Shown here: positions 53,090 through 64,000 of the stretch, in pieces
How the letters are laid out: each line of letters begins with the position of its first letter
Numbering within the stretch: position 1 is the first letter of the stretch
Source: Corella eumyota
Lineage: Eukaryota > Chordata > Ascidiacea > Phlebobranchia > Corellidae
Length of the DNA stretch: 64,000 bases
Direction of reading: 5' to 3'
Assembly (NCBI GenBank): GCA_963082875.1
Contig: OY720100.1
Span: 14,656,591 to 14,720,590, forward strand
Program-made: the position numbers and the translations under genes
Notes under the pieces: model-generated
Database searches by the model: none
The model's input: the letters and a program-made list of their open reading frames with translations, nothing else
What the model was told of the DNA's origin: nothing

Positions 53090-56000
53090 TCACTTTTGCT
53101 CTGGGTCGGGATTGGTCGAGGTTTTGGCGATCGGGGCGACTTTAACTCGGTAGAATTTGGTTCCTATGGCAACCTTGAATCTGTTGTTCGCCTTCCTAGC
53201 TTGGCAATATTCTTTCGTCACAAATCTCGCCATTATTCGTCCCTGGTCACCTTTTGTTTAATAAATAAGAATGAAGGAGTTATTTTTAAAATATTTTACT
53301 GAATATGATTAAGTGTAAAACAGGGAGCGTGGTGTAGTGGTAAAAACACTTGCTACACCACATAAGGTCGTGGGTTCAATCCCCACTGTTCTTATGCTGT
53401 AACGCCCTTGAGTAATGCGCTGTAAACTCCTGCTGAGCCAGCACTTGATTAGCAGCATAATTACCGGGCATTTAAAATCAATTATATCCCAAACTACCAA
53501 AGGCAACCTGAGCCTGGGTCGGGGGTAACTAATGCTACTCTATGTTTAGGTTGCGCATTCGACCTTCCCATATCGAGGATAAAGATATATACAAAATAAA
53601 AACTTACCCTTAAATCCTAGTTCGTTGATAGATTCGTTATGAAGGAAGTGTAAAGTGTTGTTGATAGTTACAACTATAGGATGACAATATTGTTGATCGT
53701 ATGTTACCATTACTATATCATCATATTGGAAACTAAACAAAAAAAGAATAAAGTTTACCAAAATAATGTTTACAAAGTACACCAAAAAAGAGAAGTGGAG
53801 GGGGGGCTTGTTTAAAGATACTTGGCATCACTATATGAGGTTTTTTTTCGATTCCCATTGTTGGCATGTTGTAAGATTGTTGGGAAAACTGTATTTGGTA
53901 TATATTTAATCAGCAGCTTAATAATCTGGCAATATGACTTATAAAAAGCAACCCAAAACTGGGTTGGGGTGAATAAAATACCCCATTTTAAGAATAAATT
54001 ACCCAATGGTAAAGTAGTAAAGTCAGCCTAACCATATTTAAAAATATAATTAACCATATTTTAAAATGTAAAGGCCATTATTTTTTGAATTTGATTTTTT
54101 TAAACTTACTTTGAGATGACGATTTTTTCTTTTTGTTTTGATATCGTTGTGGTTGATGATGTCATAGCATCTGATTGTAATGTCATCATAGCCTGTTTGT
54201 CAATTATTTTTTTCAGTCTTTCGATTTCGGCATCTTTGATCAAAGTAACTCTTTGGATCGATGAATTGAAAACAATCTAAAAAAATTTTTGTTAAAGTTT
54301 TAAAAATATCAAAATTTTTAAAATATACAAACATTTTTTATTCCCCCCCCCAAAAAAAAAACTTTTATTTTTCCCTTTAATGATATTTGTAACCCGCTCC
54401 CCCCAAAAAACTTGTATTTTTCCTTTTAATGATTTTTGTAACCCCCTCCCCCCAAAAAACTTTTAATTTTTCTTTTAAAATTTTTTTTAATTCCCCCCCC
54501 AAAAAAAATTAATTTACCAAAACTAATTTAATTCGCCAACAAAAAAATCTTATTTACCCCAAAAAATTTATTCCCCCCCCCCCCCCCAAACAATTTTAAA
54601 TTCTCGAAATTATTTTTTTCATACAAATTTGTTCTCACCTGTCGTCTCCTAGTGGCGTCCTCTTCTTTTCTTTTAAACGAGGATTGTAATTTATTAACGG
54701 CAACCCGGTGCTCGCAAATCGACATCGTGTCTTCCATTTTCGTGCGTTTCGATTCGCTCTCCTCTGTCGATGACATCATCATGCTTGATGATGTTGTAGT
54801 TTCGGGCAGTGATGATGTCATTATCGATGAGGTCATCATAGTGGATTGATCTTGCTTGTTAATGATTGACTTTAATCTTTAGAAAAAAAATTTAACAAAA
54901 ATTGAAAATAAAATTCAAAATAATAAAAAAATTAAGCGTCAAGTTTTTTTTTCAATATCCCCTTAAGAGGATAGATTTTTTAATATTTTTTACAGGTAAA
55001 AGTGTGCCGTTTGGGACAAGTCTAAGCTATCCAAGAATGCCAGGCTCAAGGGCAAATAATGTGGCGTTGGTGCGGCTCGAACCCAAAACCTTTCGGCTTG
55101 TAGTTCGACGCCATGACCGGTTCACCACACTACAGTTTACAGTTATTAAAATTTTTAAATTTAAATAAAAAATAATTTTACCTTTCTGTTTCTTTATCAA
55201 AGTTTGATTTTAACTCAGCAATTTCCAAATCTTTAGTTTCTATAAAACAGCAAAAATGTCAAAATAAAACTACTAAAACTTTAGTATATCCCCCCCCCAA
55301 AAAACAAAAAAATTATTGTTAATTCAGTTAAAAAATTTAAATATTTAGTTACTTGTAAACTTTAAATACCTTTTAGTAGTTGACAGTCTTCTCTACTTTC
55401 TTGCAATTGTTGCTGAACGGATAAAACTGATTCCAGTCGGTCTGCTTCTAATTCGTCTAACTCCATTCTAACAATTAAAATCAGTAATTAAAAAAAGTGT
55501 AAAAAAAACAAAACCGTAAAAAAAATTATTTATTCTAAAATGCCCTCATGTTGTAGCGCTCTTGAGTAAGCCGCTTTAAACAGTATGAACTTCCGTGAGC
55601 CAAAACTTAATCAGCAGCCTAATTTTTAGGCAATAATTATCTTTAATATCCCGAACTTCCAAAAGCAACTCGAGACTGGGTAACTGTGTAACAACGATTG
55701 TTACTCTATGTTTAGGTTGTAAAGTTGACCTTCCCACATTAAGATAAAAATATATAAAAAAAATTTATATCCTTTTTTTGAAACATGTTTTTACATACCT
55801 ATGTGTGTTAATAATTTTTTCTATTTTTGTTTTATTTTCGTCATTAATTCTTTCCAAATCCATTTCAAATTCAGTTTTCAACAAATCTATTTTCTTCTGG
55901 TAGGAATTAGCAACAACTTTTTTACCGTCTTCCAAATTTTTATCAAAATTTTCGTTATTTTGAATTAATTTTGTTTCGGTATCTTTTAATTTTGATTCCA

Positions 56001-59000
56001 AACTTTGTGTTTTTTCCGATATTCCATTTTGCAATGCGTTAAAGTTTTTATTTAATTCAATATTTTCATTTTCTTTTAGTTCTGATTGTATTATCGCCTC
56101 GTTTAATTTTGATTCTAATTTTTGATTTTTTGAAATTTCGATTTCCAATTGATTTTTGATGTCTTTTAAAGAAGCATTAGTTTCTCGTATATTTTCTAAC
56201 TCTAGTTCATAAGCTGCAAGCATTGCTTTAACACTCTGGTATTTCTCTTCAGCTTGATTAAGATTTTCTTTCATTTCTAAAGTTTTATCTTCGGCCGATT
56301 TAATTTTAAATTCAGCTTCCGAAACAAAAGAATTATTTTCTTCTAAATTTTGAGTCAATTTTTGAATCTCATTTTTATGATTTTCAATCTCGATTTGAAG
56401 CGAACTAATTTTTGACTCCGATTCGGAAAGTTCAGACTCTAATTCTTGAATTCTGTCATCTGCAGAACAAAGTTCATCATTTTTAAGTCGCAAATCCCGT
56501 TCAAGCGACAAAACTTTATCAGTTAATTCTGTTTTTTCGGTTTCAAATTCCTGTTTGGCATCCCAAATTAAGCGTTCAGCGTTTTCTTGAACGTTTGTGA
56601 TCTCAATCTGTGTAGAATCTTGTTGTTTTTTTGTTTCTGATTCAAAGTTCGATAACATTTCAAGTTTCGCAGAGAGTTCGTTCTGTAAGTTGCCCGATTT
56701 TTCTTGTGCGTTTGTGAGCTGCGTTTTGAGTTCCTAAAATATTAAGAATTTAAAAGAGATTAATTTTGTAAATTTAAAATATTTTTTAAGTATATTTTCA
56801 AATAATAAATAAACTAAATTACTTAAAATTAGACCTGGTTAAATAATAATGTTTAAAAAGTTTTTTTTAGTAATTTTTTTTTTTTTTTTAAATAAATAAA
56901 TTGCTTTAAAAATTTATTAATTAAAAAACAATTTAATTTTTGTAAAATTTTGATTGAAAAAACATTTTTTTTTTATAAAATTCGTGACAATTTTTACCTG
57001 GATTTCTAGTCTAGAACTTTCCTCATTCTTCCAAGCTAATTTTCTTTCATTTTTCTCACTTTCCAACTGACCAATCAGGTTCTCCAATTCAAGTTTAGAC
57101 TCCACCCACCTTGTCTCAAAATCACAACTCATTTTGTCTCGACAATTTTCAAGGTCCACAACTTGGGCTTGTAATTTTCTAAAATAAAGAAAAATTGTTC
57201 ATTTATAAATTTTATACAAAATGTTAAGTTATTAAGGTAAAAAAAATAAAACCAATTTTTAACTTTTTTTAATTTTTTTTTTTTTATAATTTAAGATTAT
57301 TTATTTACCTTATTAAAATTGCTGATTCTTCTTCTTTAATTTCCTTTTCTGTTTCTATTTCTTTCATTCTAACCAATATCTAAAAAAAAATTTTTTAAAT
57401 TTCAAAATTAAAAATCAAAAAAAAATATTTTAAATTTATAATTTTTTTTAAATAAATAAAGATGGAAAATGTTTTTAAATTACATATTATTGCAAAACAT
57501 TTTTAAACATTATTTTGTTTGGATTGTTTACCTTTTCTTTCTGGAGTTCACTTGTAAAGGAATGAAACATTTCTTCATCACTGCTTATTGTCACTAAAAA
57601 ATAAACAAAAATTAAGCAAATTATATAATATAGTTACAAGAATAACATTTTCAATACCAAGGGTTATGTGTTTGATTCCCACTGCTCCCAACTACTGCAA
57701 AATCATTTGCAGAAGATCAAGAAATTAAAAAAAGGTAAGTAAATTTTAAAAATAAGTTATATATCTATTGCTTAATAAAATTGGACTTATGTTAAAACGT
57801 TTAAAACATTTTTCAAACTATATTGTTAATCGTGAACAGCAATTTAAATTATGGTGTTCAATTAATGGTCACGATTTTTGATGAAATTCAGGAAATGACA
57901 TCACGGTTCTTATGTAAAAATGAGTCAAGAAATAGGTTAATAGGTTGTAAATTACAGTTGAGACTAGTGCAGAAATTTTTTTTTATCAGAACCAAACCTA
58001 AAAAATTAAAATAAAAAAGAATTCAAAAAAAAGTACATTTTTCTAACAGGCTAGACAATATGAATGTTAGTGAATATCTAAAACGAATGAACTACCAAGG
58101 CTCTCTAAAACCTTCAATTGTAAACCTTATGAATTTAGTGGAAGCTCATAAGACCAGTATTCCTTATTCAACTCTAATTGCTCATGGTACACATCCTATG
58201 TTAATATTAAACTTGGAGCATATATTTGACCATGTTATAACAAGAAAGATGGCAGGTTCTTGTTATGAATTAAACTGCTTGTTCGTTTGGCTATTACAAC
58301 AGTTAGGTTATGATGCCTTTTATGGACAGGGGGCTTATTATTTACCAGAAGGAATATACACACATGATTATTACCACATGATACCCATTGTGAGTTTATT
58401 TTTTTTATATTTATTTATCCTCAATATGGGAAAGTCGTCTTCCTGATTTAAACATAGAGTAACATCAGTTACCCTGACCCAGTCTCAGGTTGGCTTTGGC
58501 AGTTTATTGTTAAATACAATTACCAGATAATCATAAAATGTTGATTAAGCATTGCCTCAGCAGAAGTTCATACTGTTTATTGAGCCTTACTTAAGGGCAC
58601 TACAACATAAAAGCAGTGGGGATCAAACTCAGGACCTTATGTAATGAAGCCAAATTAATTATATCTAAAAAAGAATAGAATAAAAGATAGAAGTGTAAGG
58701 GCAAATAATATGGCATTGTTAAGATTCACACGTTTAAAGATTTAAACTGTTTCTTCATAAAATAATAACATAACTACAATCATTTGTAATAAAATTTAAA
58801 CAGGTGACTATTAGTAACACCCGTTACTATGTGGATGTTGGTTGGACGATTTTTGGACCAATGAAAATCGAGCATATGACCACATATTCTGACAACTTTG
58901 GTTTATATCGAATGAGACTTTATCCAAAGCGAGGAGACGACTTCTACATTGTGGAAAGACATAAGAAAACCGTTCTTAATGCCAAAGGTAAGATTGTTGT

Positions 59001-62000
59001 CAATACAAAGTCTTTTAACTTATTAGTTACATGTAAATTAACAAAAAAAAGATTTTAAACTATTTTTTTTCATTTTTTTTTTCGTTTAGGTAAAATCATT
59101 AAAACTGGTCCTGCTTTAAATGGGAGGGCTTGCAAAGATGGCAACGAATGCAAAAAAGACGGATCGCATTGGGTGCCTAACCATATTATCAGCACAAAAA
59201 AAGAAAAATTGGAAAATTTTCAAACGGCATTAGATTTAGTTTATCACCCAGATTTGCTCCTACAGAAAAATATCTTTATGGCTAGATATGAAATGATGCC
59301 TGGAAAAATGCTATTTCATTCATTTGATAACAATACTTATAAAATAAAGCAAGCAATTACTTCAGTAGTTGATAAGATCTTGTTTACAAAAACGGCCAAA
59401 ACTGATATTGATATAGTGGAAATTGCGGAAAAATATTTCAACTATAGAGTTGATCACCCAGTTATCTTTTTCAGAAAAGCGAAACTTTAAAGAATAAGCG
59501 GAAGAAGAAAAAAAAACAAAAAAAAAATTGATTTCTAAAAATTTTAAATCTCATTTCCATATTGTAAAAAAATTTAAACTCCTTAATAAAACAAACGAAG
59601 CTACATTATATTTTTTGCGCGGGGATTTATAATTTTTATGCGTCAAGAATTTTTGTAGATTAGTTTTTGTTGTATTTAGTTTTCTGATTTTAATAGTATC
59701 CTTTTGTTTACTTAATGATTGTAATTTTAGTTTGATTTTTCTAACTCAATATAAGCGTAGTAACATTATCTTGTTAAATAAAAAAAAAACTTCAGAAAAA
59801 AAACAATATCTCTTAAAAACTAAAAACAATAAATATGCATCAATTATTAATTTAAAAATACTTTAAAATATTTTAAAAAAAATGTAAAAAATATTTTAAC
59901 TCACGTTGTGACGGTTGATTTAATTTCACGAACATCTCTGACGATTCCCCGTCGTTTTCGGTGTTTATTCTTGATTCTGCTTCACCCAAAAGCTCGGGAG
60001 CAACACTGACAAACTCTCCCGAGTCGGGGCTACCCACTATGACATCACTAATGATGTCATCAGAGCTGGGAGAGGATAAACGAGGAGGTGAAAAATTTTT
60101 AAGGGCCGATGATGAACTGATATTAGAAGACTGAAAATCTAAAAAAAAATTTAATTTTAAATCTCTGCTTTTTAACTAAAGTTAAAAAACTCTTTTAATT
60201 TAATATAGTTTTTAGTTAAAATATATTTAAATTTTCTAACATTTTTGTAAAGTTTTAAAAAAAAACTCACCATTTTGATTTTGAATCAAATTTTGAACTG
60301 ACGTTTCCACAAAACCACCAGGCAAAAACTTTGGGTTCGAATCCACGCTGCGGTAAAGTTCTTTCTTAGCCGGTGGCGACGCAGCGTATGATGTCGTGGA
60401 TGATTGAACAGAATCGGCAAGTACGGAGCGCTGTGATTGGTCAATTGCAGACTGGGTTGTCGTAGAAAGAACCATTTGCCAGGATAATTGAGAGGGATCA
60501 GGAAGGCTGTCAATTTGGGGCTAAAAAAATAAAATATGTTAAAATTAATAACAAACATTACTACCTACTAGACTATTTCCCATTCTACAATCAGAATTTT
60601 AACTGTTGGAGTATTGTCGTAACTCTTAACTTATATTTGCCCTCGTAAAAATCGTGCACCACAAACGGCAGTTTTATTTATTTTTTTCCCTATAAATTAG
60701 ACATATACATCTATGACATTCATTACGCTTTATTATGTATAGATGGTAAAAAATAGTTAATTTAAATTAAAAAAAAAGGTTTACGTTTGGTATGGTATTT
60801 AACAAATTTCTTACCTTTCAGTGTTGTTTTAAATCTATATTTATATTACCTAAAACCTTACTTAAAAATTACTACATATTAAATAATAGTTTAATACTTT
60901 CTTCTTAAAATCTTAATAAATAATATATATTGTTCTTTGTCTATTTTAGAGTTTTTTAATTTTATTTTTTTACAGTCCTAGTTTAGACTTCAAAAACCTT
61001 GTACCTAATTATAAAAATGAATAAATAAAAATTATAAATTTATAAGCTACTACCTCATTGAATTTAAATTGAGGAAAATGGTTTGATAATAAGTTAAGTT
61101 CGTCCAGGGTAATTTTAGGTAAATGTTGATCAAATTGTCGAAGAGGTCGTTTTGCTATTGCTGGAGGTCTGTCAGAAAAACCAGGAAATAATTGCTAAAA
61201 AAAAAAAGTTTAAAAATTAGACTTAACAAAACTATAATTAAAATTTACTAAAATAAGTAAAAAAGGGTTTTATTTAATTTTTTTACGCATTTCTAAACTT
61301 TTTTCACAAAAATTTTTTTGCCTAATTCTTTTTATTAACAGTTAAATTTTGTTAGTCAAAAAATATTAAACCTGCACAAAGTTGTTTCCAATTGAAGTTT
61401 GAAAAGTTTTCCTTCTGAAAATCTCTTTATCTCGGGCAACTTTTGATGCAGTAAGTATACCATCCATCCACTAATAAATAAAATCATAAAAAGTTAAAAA
61501 AAAAACGTAAAAAAAATTTAAAATAAATACAAAAATATCAAAAAAAAAACTTTACATAATAAAATGGCAGCTATTTTTTTTAATGGAAACATACCATTAA
61601 AATGGCTAATTTAGGTTCTAAAAACAGCAAATACAGATGTGTTTTATTAAAATATCACTTTGTTACATTTAAACACAATTAATATGAACCTATTGTTAAA
61701 AATACTGCTTCGTAATATGACCTTTAACACAATACATTTTGTTTATATGAAAACTTTAAAGTATTATAATATACCTCAATGTGACATTTAAAAAAATTGA
61801 ATTTTGCAGAAATTAAAAATCTTTATTTAAAATATATAAAATATAACCTTAATTTTTAGGTAAGAATATTATGAATTTTTTAACAAAATTAATATATTTA
61901 ATTTTATAATATATATAAAGATTGCAAAATTGTTTAGTTATATTTATAATAAAGTATGCGAAATAGAAAATTTTAAAAATTAAAAAAGACTACATAAAAA

Positions 62001-63450
62001 AAAATATTAAAAAAATTAAATTTTTAAAAATTAAAAAAAAAATTAGTAAAAGTTTTCTTACTTGAGAAAACATTTGAGAGAAAGTTTTTCTTCGAACACA
62101 CTCAGTTAAAGAGTTAAAATAAACTTCAGGGGCTTGTTTAACTTGCGATAAGAATTCAGCTTGGTGTTTAAACTGAACAAGTTGCTCCTGGAACATCGAA
62201 AGTTTAACGTCGGCGTTAAGAATACTTCGTTGAACAAAATACAACCAACTAGAAAAAATGTAAAAAATTAAAGTGCTATATTGAAGAGTTTTGCAATTTT
62301 GTAAGTGATGTATATAGCACGTTAGTATGGTTGACACTGAATCACAAAATGACTTTAATACCTCTAAAAATGTCTGTGGTACTTACAATTCAATTTTTTT
62401 AAATATATTGAAAATAATGAACACCAAAAACCACATTACCATTTTTTTGTAACATAAAAAGTACTAAGTTAGCGCAGTTAATGTATACAAGCTAGTACTT
62501 TCTATGTCATCACAAACAGGCCATTTTTTTAATTAATTTTAATTTTTTTTTTAAAGTTGTATAATTTAAAAAGTAAGTAAAATTATTTAAAGTTAAAACC
62601 ATTTTTGTGTTCAGTGACACCAACTTTATCAATTTTTGGGTAAAAAAATGATCAACATCATACTTTATAGTTTTGCAAAATTTTTTTGTATAACAGACTA
62701 ATAACATTAAGAAGTTAAAAAAGTGATCAGTTGATTTAACCCCAAAATAACTAAAATTCTAGACAATAAAACCCAAACACAACTAACTTAATGTTAACTT
62801 AACCCAAAGACTACAAAACCCAAATGACAACTGAAAGCTTAATCTAATAACAATACAATTCTAAAGGTTGTATTTTTCTGAAATAAATGAAAAAGAAAAA
62901 TGTGTTATTAAAAAATATTTGTCCAGGGCCAAGTTGCCATTTTGTTGAATTGTATTTAACCTAATGTGTTTAAAGTTGATTTGACATTGAAAAGTTGAAT
63001 TTAAAGATTTGATAGTATTTCGTAGAATTTAATAGTATTTTCCATATAAAAGTTGAATTTAATTGACATTGAAAGGTTGATTTTATTCAATTTAAGTCTG
63101 AGATTGGAATAACGTTTTTGAAAAATCGTTTTACTTTAAAAATTTAATTTATCTAAGGGTATTAAAAATGTTTCCCTTCAAAATATTTTATTTTTTTTTA
63201 ATTAAAAATATTTAAAAAAAGAAATTAAAAATTTTTTCAAAAAATTTCTTTACCGAATTCTTGTGTGTAGGTTTTTGGCAAGCTCCGATTTTGCCGAGTC
63301 ACACTTGATCATCGCTTCCCTAGTTGCTGACTCATTCTCGTGCATGATATGAAGTTGAGTCACATGACTTTCACAGAGAGGAAATATGACGTTAAAATTC
63401 ATGGCCTCGTCTTTTATACCACGAGCAGTATCTTGATTTTTAACAAAACC
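53090..63450 (-). CDS. RB1CC1: RB1CC1/FIP200 autophagy scaffold, C-terminal ~1,067 residues (5' part beyond window)
   Basis: Sixteen exons join in frame: 63450-63254, 62248-62062, 61470-61372, 61194-61054, 60520-60271, 60138-59905, 57593-57532, 57379-57309, 57178-56998, 56733-55799, 55467-55370, 55239-55182, 54876-54639, 54276-54110, 53732-53608, 53250-53090. The N-terminal scaffold part has FVQQLFPGF and AKRPLRQFDQHLPKITLDELNLLSNHFP. A Ser-rich disordered part contains acidic-aromatic motifs (DSGEFVSV). Then come ~500 residues of coiled coil, and finally the Claw domain: SNFQYDDIVMVTYD, LHFLHNESINELGF, VTKEYCQARKANNRFKVAIGTKFYRVKVAPI. The last stretch is nearly diagnostic for RB1CC1. The protein is the ULK1-complex scaffold that recruits cargo receptors for autophagosome initiation. 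A NAT gene is nested in the 57,594-59,904 intron; several SINEs sit in other introns. The region beyond 63,450 is intron. Confidence 0.94.
53327..53590 (+). mobile_element. SINE family A, full-length, in the last RB1CC1 intron
   Basis: GCGTGGTGTAGTGGTAAAAAC, CGTGGGTTCAATCCCC, GCGCTGTAAACTCCTGCTGAG, TATGTTTAGGTTGCGCATTCG, CATATCGAGGATAAAG. Inserted antisense to RB1CC1, 18 bp from the next exon. Confidence 0.9.
53814..54000 (+). mobile_element. SINE family A, old degraded copy
   Basis: ACTTGGCATCACTATATGAGG, TTCGATTCCCA, TTAATCAGCAGC, CAACCCAAAACTGGG and CCCATTTTAAGAATAAA keep the family order but the head and most of the body are worn. Confidence 0.6.
54336..54592. repeat. C-tract minisatellite in an RB1CC1 intron
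   Basis: Four to five copies of a ~55-60 bp unit made of an A-run, ACTTTTATTTTTC, TTTAATGATTTTTGTAACCC and a run of 6-16 C. The longest C tract is at about 54,572-54,587. A lone C10 tract recurs at ~55,290. On the RB1CC1 strand these are G-runs. The tract is bounded by exons 54,276 and 54,639. Confidence 0.7.
54985..55135 (-). mobile_element. SINE family B in an RB1CC1 intron
   Basis: The reverse strand reads GTGTGGTGAACCGGTCATGG, GGTTTTGGGTTCGAGCCGC, CAACGCCACATTATTTGCCC, then AGCCTGGCATTC; same order as 47,631-47,765. Same strand as the host gene. Confidence 0.75.
55543..55757 (+). mobile_element. SINE family A, head-less copy
   Basis: Starts in the body (CCCTCATGTTGTAGCGCTCTT), continues CAAAACTTAATCAGCAGC and ends TATGTTTAGGTTG ... 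CCCACATTAAGATAAAA. The tRNA-like head is absent. Confidence 0.8.
57656..57690 (+). mobile_element. SINE family A, B-box fragment
   Basis: AAGGGTTATGTGTTTGATTC followed by CCACTGCTCCC resembles the ATGAGGTC..GGGTTCGATCCCCACTGCTC segment only; a small relic. Confidence 0.4.
58060..59490 (+). CDS. Arylamine N-acetyltransferase family enzyme, nested in an RB1CC1 intron
   Basis: Three exons (58060-58389, 58804-58987, 59090-59490) give 304 residues. The NAT Cys-His-Asp triad is visible: Cys68 in MAGSCYELNCLFVWLLQQLG, His106 in DYYHMIPIV and Asp121 in RYYVDVGW, almost the same positions as in human NATs (68, 107, 122). The usual RGG before the cysteine is replaced by KMAG. The C-terminal half is longer than typical and diverged, including a Cys/Lys-rich insert (RACKDGNECKKDGSHW). 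Family members transfer acetyl from acetyl-CoA to arylamines and hydrazines via the cysteine. The whole gene lies antisense within the RB1CC1 intron 57,594-59,904, and its own intron 1 holds a SINE. Substrate unknown; a NAT-like acyltransferase of altered specificity is possible. Confidence 0.85.
58411..58651 (-). mobile_element. SINE family A in NAT-like gene intron 1
   Basis: The reverse strand keeps GAGTTTGATCCCCACTGC, GTGCCCTTAAGTAAGG, CTGAGGCAATGCTTAATC and the ATGTTTAAATCAGG tail. At 58,694-58,732 a short family B fragment (reverse of GGGCAAATAATATGGCATTG) follows. Confidence 0.8.
60616..60680 (+). repeat. Dispersed repeat, sister of 11,976-12,055
   Basis: TCGTAACTCTTAAC ... ATTTGCC ... 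GTGCACCACAAACGGCAG + TTTTATTTA, same orientation and order as the ARMC1-intron copy. Both lie in introns. Confidence 0.5.
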
Positions 63451-63535
63451 CTAAAAACGAAATAAAGAATCTTTTTTAATTACTAAATTAATTTATTTAA
63501 ATATATTTTCTTTACTAAAAAATATAATACTAGCA

Positions 63536-63981
63536 GCATGGTGTAGTGGTCAGAACACTTGGCTTCACTACATAGGTACTGTGTTTGATTTACCACTGCT
63601 CTCATGCTGTAGTGCCTTTGAGTAAGGTGCTATAAATGATATGAACTACTGCTGAGCCAACTCTTAATCAGCAGCTTACAAAAATTGAGCAATTATGTTC
63701 TATAATATCTTAAACTGCCAAAGGCAACTTTAGACTGGGTTAGGGTAACTGATGTTACTTTATGTTTAAATCGTTAAGACAACTTTCCCGAATCGAGTAT
63801 AAATAAACTCTTACGTAAGGTGCTCCTGCTGAGCTAACACTTAATAAGCAGCATAATTATCAAGCAACTATAATCTATAATAGCACAAAATGCCAAAAAC
63901 TCAAAACTGGGTCAATATAATGGATGTTACTCTATGTTTAGGTCATGAAGTCGACCTTCCACACCAAGAATAAATAAATGT
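63536..63981 (+). mobile_element. Two SINE family A copies in tandem at the window edge
   Basis: 63,536-63,806 is a near-complete copy (GCATGGTGTAGTGGTCAGAA, GTGTTTGATTTACCACTGC, CTGCTGAGCCAACTC, CCCGAATCGAGTATAAA). 63,811-63,981 is a second copy starting in the body (AAGGTGCTCCTGCTGAG) and ending ACCTTCCACACCAAGAATAAA. Together they fill the intron beyond the most 5' RB1CC1 exon seen. Confidence 0.85.
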
Positions 63982-64000
63982 AAAAAAAAAATAAAAGTAT

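Noticed and set aside
54902-55168. Plus-strand frame of 88 codons
   Set aside because: It runs through a family B SINE (VRLEPKTFRL is the antisense of the tRNA-like head) inside an RB1CC1 intron.

Overview
This 64 kb window looks like gene-dense, AT-rich nuclear DNA from an animal, most likely an invertebrate chordate of the ascidian (tunicate) type. Supporting this are many small GT-AG introns, metazoan orthologues such as RB1CC1, PSENEN, TRAPPC1, ARMC1, FAXDC2 and LRCH, an arylamine N-acetyltransferase, very tight same-strand gene spacing that suggests trans-spliced operons, and abundant short tRNA-derived SINEs. The species is inferred from style; no marker gene proves it.

Layout. 1-12.4 kb: 3' end of an LRCH gene (+), a zona pellucida (ZP)-EGF-transmembrane gene (+), SPCS2 (+), then the minus-strand pair NEDD8 and TRAPPC1 only 94 bp apart, and ARMC1 (+) diverging from NEDD8. 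12.4-28.8 kb is a gene-free repeat block. Its core is a satellite of about 26 monomers of ~312 bp (17.56-25.80 kb) with higher-order duplications. It is flanked on the left by a 127-bp tandem repeat, and on both sides by a ~660-bp direct repeat containing diverged relatives of the monomer. 28.8-31.6 kb: a second ZP-EGF-transmembrane gene on the minus strand, with the same exon plan as the first. The two ZP genes thus form inverted paralogues around the 24 kb between them, with near-identical 3' halves that point to gene conversion. 33-41 kb: FAXDC2 (+), a U1A/U2B''-type snRNP protein (-), PGAM5 (-), GPATCH11 and PSENEN (+, 125 bp apart with a splice acceptor between: a candidate operon). 42-51.7 kb: a SHIPPO/STPG-repeat ciliary protein (+), DDX39B/UAP56 (-) and a neuronal-calcium-sensor-like EF-hand protein (+). 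53-64 kb: the C-terminal ~1,067 residues of RB1CC1/FIP200 (-, 5' end outside the window), with a complete arylamine N-acetyltransferase gene nested on the opposite strand of one intron.

The genes are unrelated housekeeping functions: ER signal peptidase, TRAPP tethering, neddylation, splicing and mRNA export, gamma-secretase, mitochondrial phosphatase and autophagy initiation. Their arrangement is best explained by compact packing and shared promoters, not one pathway. Three of the four divergent gene pairs have a TGACGTCA (CRE-type) palindrome in the shared upstream region. Mobile DNA consists of a tRNA-derived SINE family (full copies ~270 bp, many fragments), a second tRNA-like SINE, and two copies of an hAT-like MITE with 8-bp target duplications. 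No retroviral, LTR or Polinton-type element was recognised. All exon boundaries were read by eye from open frames, splice dinucleotides and remembered family sequences; none has transcript support here.
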